A stretch of DNA of 45,519 bases, taken from CALNBC01 sp050945915 (GTDB lineage Bacteria > Bacillota > Clostridia > Christensenellales > CALWSW01). Position 1 is the stretch's first letter. The number at the start of each line of letters is the position of its first letter. A program made the translations under genes and the position numbers. The notes under the pieces were generated by a model, which ran no database searches, was not told where the DNA came from, and was given only the letters and a program-made list of their open reading frames with translations. Where the stretch lies: positions 1-45,519 of the forward strand of contig JBMNTV010000010.1 of assembly GCA_050945915.1 (NCBI GenBank), given 5' to 3'. This document shows, piece after piece, positions 24,950 through 32,036 of the stretch.

Positions 24950-25282
24950 ATGGCGACACACAAGCAGCCCTGCGTTCACTGCGGGAACTTCATTGACAGG
25001 GATGTGCGGCTTTGCCCCAAGTGCGGAAGCCGAAGCCCTTTCGGGTACCTTTGCCCAACCTGTCTGCGCTCCATCGAAAAGGGCCAGCTGGTTTGCGCGG
25101 GATGCGGCCGCCCATTGCACGTGTTCTGCCCCGCCTGCGGAAAGCAGACCTTTGTGGATGAGCGCTGCGAGCAGTGCGGCGCGGGGTTGATGATCCAGTG
25201 CGCCAACAAGCGTTGCGGCGTATTGCAGTTTTTTGAAAACACCAAGTGCACCGCTTGCGGAAAAAAGTTGAAAAAGCAATAA
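24950..25282 (+). CDS. Four-zinc-ribbon protein (cluster gene 3)
   Basis: A 110-aa protein with 16 cysteines in eight pairs, seven of them CxxC and one CxxxxC, enough for four zinc ribbons in a row. There is no catalytic domain. The ATG at 24950 follows AGGAGGG and is only two bases after the previous stop, so it is translated from the same mRNA. Such stacked ribbons normally mediate protein or nucleic-acid contacts. Function unknown. Confidence 0.82.
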   Translation: MATHKQPCVHCGNFIDRDVRLCPKCGSRSPFGYLCPTCLRSIEKGQLVCAGCGRPLHVFCPACGKQTFVDERCEQCGAGLMIQCANKRCGVLQFFENTKCTACGKKLKKQ

Positions 25283-25299
25283 GGGGAGGGCCATGTTAG

Positions 25300-26058
25300 A
25301 TGCTCAAGTCATTCACCAGAAATTATGAGGACAATTCCACCGAAGCCGGATTCCAGTTCACCTTTTATTGCGACAACTGCCAGGATGGATACAAGTCCAG
25401 CTTCATCGAATCGGAAACCTATAAAAAACGGAAGGGACTCCGGGGGATTTCGGCAGGCGCAGGTCTGATCGGCAGCCTGTTGGGCGGGCGGTTGTCCAGC
25501 ATCGGGTACGCCGCCGAACGCGGGGGCAGCATCCTTTCGGAACGGTTTCACGGCATGAGCCCCGAGTGGCATAAGGAGCACGAAAGGGCTTTTGAATGGG
25601 CGCAGAATGAATCCAAGCAGCATTTTCACCGCTGCCATTCCTGCCATAAATACGTTTGCGACGCCTGCCATAACGAGGACGAGGGCCTGTGCGTGGACTG
25701 CGCGCCCAGGCAGGAGATTTACGTCGCCAAAGCCCGGGCGGAAGCCATGCGGCGAAACATCGACGAAGCCGGCGAGACTGCAAAAGTCTGGCAAGGACGG
25801 ATTGAAAGCAAGACGACGACCTGCCCCACCTGCGGCAAGCCCGCCGGAACCGGCAAGTTCTGCAGCAACTGCGGGGCATCCCTGGATTTGAGCACCTGCT
25901 CCAACTGCGGCGCGAAGAACGCCCAGGGTGTTCGCTTTTGCAACAATTGCGGCAGCCCCATGGCAGCCCCCAAAGCCGCCGGCAAGTGCCCCGGCTGCGG
26001 GGAGGAGAACCCTCCGGGAACCAAGTTCTGCGGCAATTGCGGAACCAAACTGGGGTAA
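25300..26058 (+). CDS. Zinc-binding protein with glycine-rich segment and double zinc ribbons (cluster gene 4)
   Basis: A 252-aa protein. Residues 1-35 (FQFTFYCDNCQDGYKSSF) and 95-140 (HFHRCHSCHKYVCDACHNEDEGLC) together match cluster gene 1. They are interrupted by a glycine-rich hydrophobic segment (about 45-75, GLRGISAGAGLIGSLLGG) that could associate with membrane. The C-terminal 85 residues hold about three ribbon units: CPTCGKPAGTGKFCSNCG, CSNCGAKNAQGVRFCNNCG and CPGCGEENPPGTKFCGNCG. GGGGAGGG lies ten bases before the ATG. Function unknown. Confidence 0.82.
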   Translation: MLKSFTRNYEDNSTEAGFQFTFYCDNCQDGYKSSFIESETYKKRKGLRGISAGAGLIGSLLGGRLSSIGYAAERGGSILSERFHGMSPEWHKEHERAFEWAQNESKQHFHRCHSCHKYVCDACHNEDEGLCVDCAPRQEIYVAKARAEAMRRNIDEAGETAKVWQGRIESKTTTCPTCGKPAGTGKFCSNCGASLDLSTCSNCGAKNAQGVRFCNNCGSPMAAPKAAGKCPGCGEENPPGTKFCGNCGTKLG

Positions 26059-26082
26059 CGCGCAGCAGGAAGGAGGCGTGAA

Positions 26083-27309
26083 ATGGAATACACCGGCCGG
26101 GTAAGCTCTCCGCTGCTCAACGGTGAGGCTACGCTTTGCGTGGAAGAGAACGGGCTGGCTCTGATCACTCCCTTTGAAGCGCACCAGATTCCGTATGCAG
26201 ACGTGAACGCCTTTGAACTCAGGAATTACGCAGTCCACATCATGACGGAAGCGGGGACGCTCACCATCAACGGGCTGGGAAATGCCTGCGAACCCTTTTA
26301 TGACGAGCTCTACGCTGCCTACAACAACAAGGTGCGCAAAGCGCTGTTTGTTAAGGGACGGCCCCTTTTCAAGGCAAAGGGCGAATACCGCTATGTGGAA
26401 AACGGCGTGACGGCGAAAGGGTCGGCGCTGATCGAAGTATACGGGGACTGTGTGCTGGTCCTGCCGCAGACTACGGAAGCCCGCAGAGTTCCGTTGTGTT
26501 TCGTTAAGGCGGTGGAGAAGGGGCCTTTTGAGCTGACGCTGCGGCTTAACACCGGCGAAAGCTATACGCTCTCCAAGCTGGGATACGACACAGCGCCCTT
26601 TGAGGATACGCTGGCAAAGCAGCTGAAAATCCTGAGCAAAAAAGCGCTGGATCATGTTAAGGCTCTGGATCCGTCCTTGGGAATCGCCCAGGCTTCGGCC
26701 ATCGCGAAGCTGATGCTCGAAGGCGTGGCGGCGAGGGTGGGGGAACTGGCTTCCATCGCCCCTTCTTTTGTGCGGGAACTGGAAAAAATGGTGAAGGAGA
26801 GCCGGTCGGCAGAAAGCTACGCCGTGCTGAAAACCCTTTGCGCGCCGGATCAGATTTACGTTGGGATCCTGAGGCGCTTCGGACAGCATGGCGGAACGGA
26901 CACTGCGAACGAAGAAGCCGATGACGAGGTCGAACCAGCGCCGGATGAAAACGGCGAAGAGACCAACATGGTTTGGATGATCGCCCCGGGCGGGAGGGGC
27001 GGCGTTGCGGCGGTGGAGTTCGCCGTAGCGGAGGATGAGTCCGCCGCTACATTTATCTATCGCTTTCAGGGGGACTTCGACGCGTTTTCCCGGGCGTTCA
27101 ACCGGGCGCTGGAAGCCATCGCCTTCAAGCGGGAGGTCATCCGCTTGAAGGACGATGAACTCAAAAGGCCCGAATATGCCGACTATGCCATGGCGATCAA
27201 GCGCAATGCAGCTTTGAGATTCGTCCGCAGCTGCTTTGCGGGGCGGGTGATCCATTCCTCGCCAGAGCGCTGGAAACAGGGGATGATCGCGCATTTGGGC
27301 AAGGAATGA
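26083..27309 (+). CDS. PH-like domain protein of unknown function (cluster gene 5)
   Basis: A 408-aa soluble protein and the only cluster member without zinc ribbons. The first 190 residues look like two successive beta-rich PH/GRAM-like units, the second beginning near KGEYRYVENGVTAKGSALIEVYGD (split). The middle is helical (about 200-270), followed by an acidic linker with many E and D residues. The C-terminus resembles a further PH-like unit (AAVEFAVAEDESAATFIYRF) plus helices. I do not recognise a named family. AAGGAGG precedes the ATG. Its position in the zinc-ribbon operon suggests a partner of those proteins. Confidence 0.75.
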   Translation: MEYTGRVSSPLLNGEATLCVEENGLALITPFEAHQIPYADVNAFELRNYAVHIMTEAGTLTINGLGNACEPFYDELYAAYNNKVRKALFVKGRPLFKAKGEYRYVENGVTAKGSALIEVYGDCVLVLPQTTEARRVPLCFVKAVEKGPFELTLRLNTGESYTLSKLGYDTAPFEDTLAKQLKILSKKALDHVKALDPSLGIAQASAIAKLMLEGVAARVGELASIAPSFVRELEKMVKESRSAESYAVLKTLCAPDQIYVGILRRFGQHGGTDTANEEADDEVEPAPDENGEETNMVWMIAPGGRGGVAAVEFAVAEDESAATFIYRFQGDFDAFSRAFNRALEAIAFKREVIRLKDDELKRPEYADYAMAIKRNAALRFVRSCFAGRVIHSSPERWKQGMIAHLGKE

Positions 27310-27468
27310 TCGGCTGCCGGACGCTTTCAGAAAGTTTCTGCCCTGCCCGGCGCAAGGCAGAAAGCCCAGGGAGCTGGCAGAACAGCACAATAAGGATGTT
27401 ACAGGTTGCCCAACCGCAGCTGCAAGGCGAGCCGCGGCAAAAAATAAGATCTTTAGGAGGAATCATCT

Positions 27469-27969
27469 ATGGCATTTTGTGGAAATTGTGGAGGGCAGAT
27501 CAAGGCGGGGGAAAAATTCTGCCCGTCTTGCGGCAAGGCTGTCGATGAGGGTTCTGCGCAGCAGCAGAATCAATCGGCTTCTTATCGCCCGCCCGTCATG
27601 CAGGCTTCGTCCGCTGATAGGGACGCGCAGGAAAACAAAACGATGGCGATCTTGGCCTACATCCTCTTCTTCATTCCCCTGCTGACCGGGGCGCACAACA
27701 CGTCGCCCTTCGTCAAGTACCACACCAACCAGGGCACGTTGCTCTTCATCGCATCCTTGGCGTTCGGCGTGGTCTACTGGATTCTGATGTCGATCCTAAC
27801 GTCAATCCTGCTCAACACCGGCGCTTGGGGCCTGTGGAACGTGCTTACGACGATTCTGGGGCTTGCGTGGCTGCTGGTGCTGGCGTTGTGCGTCATCGGC
27901 ATCATCAACGCCGCGGGTGGGCAGATGAAACCCCTTCCCATCATCGGAAAGTTCACCGTCATCCGGTAA
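27469..27969 (+). CDS. Zinc ribbon fused to DUF4870-like membrane domain (cluster gene 6)
   Basis: A 166-aa protein. An N-terminal zinc ribbon (CGNCGGQIKAGEKFCPSCG) and a flexible Q/S-rich linker lead to a membrane domain with about three helices. It contains AILAYILFFIPLLTG, the conserved PFVKYHTNQGTLLFI and a C-terminal GIINAAGGQMKPLPIIGKFTVI. This last pattern is typical of DUF4870/Tic20-like small membrane proteins. AGGAGG lies before the ATG. It may anchor the other ribbon proteins at the membrane. The 160-base gap before it leaves open whether it has its own promoter. Confidence 0.85.
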   Translation: MAFCGNCGGQIKAGEKFCPSCGKAVDEGSAQQQNQSASYRPPVMQASSADRDAQENKTMAILAYILFFIPLLTGAHNTSPFVKYHTNQGTLLFIASLAFGVVYWILMSILTSILLNTGAWGLWNVLTTILGLAWLLVLALCVIGIINAAGGQMKPLPIIGKFTVIR

Positions 27970-28020
27970 CTGTCATCACAGGCGGGGAAACGGCGCAAGT
28001 CCGCCGTTTTCCCATCAAAA

Positions 28021-28056
28021 AAGCGGGAATGCCCGATCGGCTTCCCGCTTTTCTTT
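28021..28056 (+). terminator. Terminator after the zinc-ribbon cluster
   Basis: A perfect 9-bp stem AAGCGGGAA/TTCCCGCTT with a 12-base loop is followed by TTCTTTT. A second strong hairpin just upstream (about 27984-28013) may add to termination. Confidence 0.85.
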
Positions 28057-28147
28057 TCCTTGCCTGGGTGAACAATTCAATGCTATAATAGTCCAAAAAT
28101 CGACTTGATTCGCCGCGATCCCCTGCAACAGCCAAAGGAGATGGAAG

Positions 28148-28822
28148 ATGTTCCACCTGATGAGAAAAAGCCCCCTGTTTTCCGGAATGACCGATGCGGA
28201 AATCCAAAGCTGCCTCAAATGCAGCGGATCCGAAATCGTTTCCTATGAAAAGGATCAGATCATCTTCTTCCAGCAGGATATTCCGTCCAAACTGTATGTC
28301 CTGTTGGAGGGTTCCGTAGCGGTATGCAGCGACTCCGTCTGCGGAAGGCGGAACATTCTCGCCACGTTTTCCCGGCCGGGGGAACTGTTCGGAGAGGTTT
28401 TCCTGTTTCTTGACAAAAAGACATATGAGAATTACGCCCAAGCGGCCACTTCTGCAAAAGTACTGCAGATGCCCAAGCAATTCCTTTACCAAAACTGCGT
28501 GAAAAGCTGCGGCTATCATACGAAGCTGATTTCCAACATGCTGTCCATCCTGTCCAAGAAGGCGTACTATCTGAACCAAAAGCTGCAGATCATCTCCGGA
28601 TCCACCCTGCGGCAAAAAATCGCCCGGGTCTTGATCCAAAATGCAGCGGTAGACGGGACCGTAACCCTGGGAATGAACCGGGAGGAATTGGCGGATTTTT
28701 TGAACGTGGCGCGACCGTCCTTGTCCAGAGAGCTGATGAAAATGAAGGAGGAGGGGATGATACGCATCTCGGGGAAAAAGATCTCAATTGTGGATCAGAA
28801 TGGCTTGCAGGATCTATTGTAA
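28148..28822 (+). CDS. Crp/Fnr family regulator (HcpR-like)
   Basis: A 224-aa regulator with an N-terminal cyclic-nucleotide-binding-like barrel (YEKDQIIFFQQDIPSKLYVLLEGSVAV, split) and a C-terminal winged helix (LRQKIARVLIQ, MNREELADFLNVARPSLSRELMKM). It has cysteines in the sensor half (C22, C25 and others), but no clear Fnr four-cysteine cluster. It directly precedes hcp. In Clostridia and Desulfovibrio, HcpR-type regulators next to hcp respond to nitrosative stress, so that role is inferred. GGAG precedes the ATG. It probably binds the palindrome at 28832-28853, which would activate hcp. Confidence 0.9.
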   Translation: MFHLMRKSPLFSGMTDAEIQSCLKCSGSEIVSYEKDQIIFFQQDIPSKLYVLLEGSVAVCSDSVCGRRNILATFSRPGELFGEVFLFLDKKTYENYAQAATSAKVLQMPKQFLYQNCVKSCGYHTKLISNMLSILSKKAYYLNQKLQIISGSTLRQKIARVLIQNAAVDGTVTLGMNREELADFLNVARPSLSRELMKMKEEGMIRISGKKISIVDQNGLQDLL

Positions 28823-28831
28823 AACTGGATT

Positions 28832-28877
28832 TTGCGTAACAAATGTTACGCAATTTTCGCTCCGCACCTGATATGAT
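28832..28877 (+). promoter_or_regulatory. Class II-type Crp/Fnr site and -10 box of hcp
   Basis: Perfect arms TTGCGTAAC (28832-28840) and GTTACGCAA (28845-28853) flank AAAT, giving the GTAAC-N4-GTTAC core known for clostridial HcpR sites. A -10 TATGAT lies at 28872-28877 with no -35 match. The predicted start near 28884 places the palindrome centre at -41.5, the standard class II activator position. Confidence 0.8.
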
Positions 28878-28926
28878 GGGCATAAAGAGAGATCAACGCA
28901 CCAAAGCGTATGAAAAGGAGCGCAAT

Positions 28927-30777
28927 ATGGAAAACAAGATGTTTTGCTATCAGTGCCAGGAGGCCGCGGGATGCACAGGCTGCACCCGGTTTGGCGTGTG
29001 CGGAAAAAGCCCCGAAGTTGCGGCAATGCAGGATCTGCTGATCTATGTGACCAAGGGCCTTTCTGCGGTAACCACCCGCCTGCGCGCCCAGGGAGAGGAA
29101 ATCGACCAAAAAGTCAACCATCTGATCACCGAAAATCTTTTCATGACCATCACCAACGCCAATTTTGACGAAGAGGCGATCACCCAACGCATCCTTGAGA
29201 CGCTGAAGATCAAAAAAGAGCTGCTGGCGCAGGTGAAGGATGATGCGAAGCTGCCAAAAGCCGCGCTGTGGGAATCTTTTGACGTTCGGGATTTTGCCAA
29301 GAAGGCGGCGGAGGTCGGCGTGCTTTCCACCAAGGATGAGGACATTCGCAGCCTGCGCGAACTGATCACCTACGGCCTGAAAGGCCTTTCGGCTTACAGC
29401 AAGCATGCCAACGTCCTGCTGCAGGACGATGAGGAGCTGGACGCTTTCATCCAGAGCGCGCTGGCAAAGACCCTGGACGATTCCCTGAGCGCGGACGACC
29501 TTGTGGAACTGACGCTGGAAACGGGAAAATACGGCGTCAACGGCATGGCGCTACTGGACAAGGCCAACACCCAAGCCTACGGCGATCCGGAAATGACCGT
29601 CGTCAACATCGGCGTGGGCAACCGCCCGGGTATCCTGATTTCCGGCCATGACCTGCGGGACATGGAGATGCTGCTCCAGCAGACCGAAGGCACCGGGGTG
29701 GACGTGTATACCCATTCCGAGATGCTTCCCGCGAACTACTACCCCGCCTTTAAGAAATACCCCCATTTTGTCGGCAATTATGGCAATGCCTGGTGGAAGC
29801 AGCGGGAGGAGTTCGAGAGCTTCAACGGCCCCATCCTGATGACGACGAACTGCATCGTTCCCCCAAAAGACAGTTACAAGGACCGCCTATATACCACCGG
29901 CGCGGCGGGTTATCCCGGTTGTGTGCACATTCCGGGGGACATCGGGGAAGAAAAGGACTTTTCCCGGATCATCGAACACGCGAAGCGCTGCGCACCCCCC
30001 AAGGAGATCGAGACAGGAAGCATCGTCGGCGGGTTTGCCCACAATCAGGTGATGAAGCTCGCGGACGCCGTGGTGGAGGCGGTGAAATCCGGCGCCATCA
30101 AGAAGTTCGTGGTCATGGCGGGCTGCGACGGCAGGGTCAAAGCAAGGAGTTACTACACCGACTTTGCCAAGGCGCTTCCGAAGGACGCGGTCATCCTGAC
30201 CGCCGGCTGCGCGAAGTACAGATACAACAAGCTGAACCTTGGCGAAATCGGCGGAATTCCCAGGGTGCTGGATGCCGGGCAGTGCAACGACTCCTATTCG
30301 CTGGCGGTCATCGCCCTGAAACTCAAGGAAGTCTTCGGTCTGGAGGATATCAACGACCTGCCCATCGTCTACAACATCGCCTGGTACGAGCAAAAGGCGG
30401 TTATCGTCCTGCTGGCGCTCTTGTACCTCGGGGTGAAGAACATCCACCTTGGCCCGACGCTTCCGGCGTTCCTTTCCCCCAATGTCGCGAAGGTTCTGGT
30501 GGAGAAGTTCAACATCGCCGGCATCGGCACTGTTGAGGATGATATCGAGCTCTTCTTCGGCAAGACTGAGGAGAAGAGAATCACCGGGGACATGATGATC
30601 GGAGACGTCCTGAAACAGGAGCCCGGCGTTGCGTCGGTTCTGAGTTCCTGCGGAATGCCCTGCCTGGGATGCCCGGTCTCCCAGATGGAATCCATCCGGG
30701 AAGCCTGCGCCGCCCACGGCATGGACGAAGCAGAAGTTCTCAAGTTGCTGAACGACTATCTGGACAATCAAGAGTAA
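28927..30777 (+). CDS. hcp: Hybrid cluster protein / hydroxylamine reductase with fused DUF1858 domain
   Basis: A 616-aa cytoplasmic iron-sulfur-oxygen hybrid cluster enzyme that reduces nitric oxide or hydroxylamine and counters nitrosative stress. The N-terminal cluster motif reads CYQCQEAAGCTGCTRFGVC. Hybrid-cluster regions include GNYGNAWW, TTNCIVPP, AAGYPGCVHI, GCDGR, TAGCAKYRYNKL and VYNIAWYEQKAV. Unusually, a C-terminal extension of about 65 residues (ITGDMMIGDVLKQEPGV, then CGMPCLGCPVSQMESI) is a DUF1858 domain, normally a separate small protein or part of ScdA/RIC-like proteins. AAAGGAG is well placed. The preceding Crp/Fnr gene and palindrome indicate regulated expression. Confidence 0.96.
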   Translation: MENKMFCYQCQEAAGCTGCTRFGVCGKSPEVAAMQDLLIYVTKGLSAVTTRLRAQGEEIDQKVNHLITENLFMTITNANFDEEAITQRILETLKIKKELLAQVKDDAKLPKAALWESFDVRDFAKKAAEVGVLSTKDEDIRSLRELITYGLKGLSAYSKHANVLLQDDEELDAFIQSALAKTLDDSLSADDLVELTLETGKYGVNGMALLDKANTQAYGDPEMTVVNIGVGNRPGILISGHDLRDMEMLLQQTEGTGVDVYTHSEMLPANYYPAFKKYPHFVGNYGNAWWKQREEFESFNGPILMTTNCIVPPKDSYKDRLYTTGAAGYPGCVHIPGDIGEEKDFSRIIEHAKRCAPPKEIETGSIVGGFAHNQVMKLADAVVEAVKSGAIKKFVVMAGCDGRVKARSYYTDFAKALPKDAVILTAGCAKYRYNKLNLGEIGGIPRVLDAGQCNDSYSLAVIALKLKEVFGLEDINDLPIVYNIAWYEQKAVIVLLALLYLGVKNIHLGPTLPAFLSPNVAKVLVEKFNIAGIGTVEDDIELFFGKTEEKRITGDMMIGDVLKQEPGVASVLSSCGMPCLGCPVSQMESIREACAAHGMDEAEVLKLLNDYLDNQE

Positions 30778-30786
30778 TTAAGCAAA

Positions 30787-30822
30787 AAAGACCACGGAGC
30801 GTAAGCCCCGTGGTCTTTCTTC
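30787..30822 (+). terminator. Terminator after hcp
   Basis: A perfect 11-bp stem AAAGACCACGG/CCGTGGTCTTT with a ten-base loop and T-rich tail. Confidence 0.85.
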
Positions 30823-30883
30823 ATCCGTCCAACTTGCCTTTGCGCATAAGCTCCGCCCAGGAAGAAGGAAGGAGGGATGCTTC

Positions 30884-30919
30884 CAAAAGGGCGAACCCCG
30901 ACGATGGCGTCGGGGTTCG
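30884..30919 (-). terminator. Terminator of the molybdopterin operon
   Basis: A perfect 11-bp stem CGAACCCCGAC/GTCGGGGTTCG with a six-base loop, 20 bases past the stop codon on the minus strand and followed there by CCCTTTT. Confidence 0.7.
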
Positions 30920-30938
30920 ATTGCTTGTAACGCAGTGA

Positions 30939-32030
30939 TTACAGCGAGGAATCGTCCACAACGGTGAACACGACGCTGGAATACAGCGGGGATACCTTTC
31001 CATCCGCCGTACGGGCGCGCACATCCAGCTTGAAGGTGCCGGGCTTTTCCGTGGTATAGCTGAAATACCAGTAAACCCATTTGTCCGCTGAGGCAGAGGA
31101 CGTGTCGCATACGGTCCAGGTCTCGCCGCCGTCCAGAGAGAACTCAACAGCAGAGATCTGCACGCCGCAGTCATCCGCATAGCCCTCGAACCGGATCTGG
31201 TCACCGACTTTGAAGGAATTCTCAAAGCGGTTGACGATGCCGACCTTGGCGCGGTGCTCCTCGTCCACGCCCTGAACTTCGGGCACGTTGTCTTCCTGGG
31301 TAAGCTCGATCTCCGTCACGCGGCGGGTGAAGTACTTCGCGACGGTGCCGGGCATCCACACCTGCATCGGTGCGCCCTGGGACGCGGGCAGGTCCTTGCC
31401 GCCGATCTGGTAGACCAGCAGGGCGTCCCTTTCCAGAACATAGGACAGCGGCAGCGGCAACCCGTAGCCCTGGTCGTCCTTAAAGGTAATGGTGTTGACC
31501 CCATCCTCCAGCTCGGCCAATTCCAGAATATCCGCAACGCTGAAGCCCTTTACGGCAGCCTGGGCGACGGTTCCGCTGGTGGCGCAGGAGCAGACCATGT
31601 TGCGCTCGGAGGCGCGCCGCTTCTCGAGTTCCGCAGCGCTGATGGTGTAGTACTTCTTCACCTTGCCGCCGATGTTGATGTAGTACTCCTCCCGGGTGAC
31701 TTCGTCGAAGGCAAAACCCGGCTTGGCGCACATATAAGTAGAAGCGGTTCCGAAAAGGTTAAAAACCTCATCCGTCGGAGAATTGACGTTCTGGTCGAAG
31801 GCGAACTCTCCCTGAACGTTTGCAACTTTTTCGAATACCTCCTGATCCCGGGCTTCAATGCTGAGGCCGGCGGCTTCAACGGTATTGACCTCCTCCGCTT
31901 GCGAGACCACAGCAGAGCCGTTGATTTCAGGAGCGGCGGCGGATTCAGGCGTGGAAGCTGCGCATCCGCTCAGGAGAGCAGCAGCGCCCGTTACGCCGGA
32001 AAGCAGTTTGATGCCTGTTGATTTTTTCAT
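30939..32030 (-). CDS. Secreted molybdopterin-dependent oxidoreductase (lipoprotein)
   Basis: A 363-aa extracytoplasmic protein of the sulfite-oxidase fold. The signal peptide ends in LLSGC. The central molybdopterin-binding domain has EYYINIGGKVKKYYTI, a candidate Mo-ligand cysteine in NMVCSCATSG (about residue 147) and IGGKDLPASQGAPMQVWMPG. The C-terminal Ig-like dimerisation domain reads ISAVEFSLDGGETWTVC and KWVYWYFSY. The canonical CAGN motif is altered, so the substrate is unlikely to be sulfite. A TTG at 32036 directly after the upstream stop is an alternative start. It is co-transcribed with the triheme partner, to which it is homologous. Confidence 0.85.
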   Translation of the reverse strand: MKKSTGIKLLSGVTGAAALLSGCAASTPESAAAPEINGSAVVSQAEEVNTVEAAGLSIEARDQEVFEKVANVQGEFAFDQNVNSPTDEVFNLFGTASTYMCAKPGFAFDEVTREEYYINIGGKVKKYYTISAAELEKRRASERNMVCSCATSGTVAQAAVKGFSVADILELAELEDGVNTITFKDDQGYGLPLPLSYVLERDALLVYQIGGKDLPASQGAPMQVWMPGTVAKYFTRRVTEIELTQEDNVPEVQGVDEEHRAKVGIVNRFENSFKVGDQIRFEGYADDCGVQISAVEFSLDGGETWTVCDTSSASADKWVYWYFSYTTEKPGTFKLDVRARTADGKVSPLYSSVVFTVVDDSSL

Positions 32031-32036
32031 TGTCAA

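Noticed and set aside
25309..27390. 693-codon minus-strand frame opposite the zinc-ribbon cluster
   Set aside because: It spans several real genes and their gaps and has no recognisable domain; produced by GC-rich codon bias.
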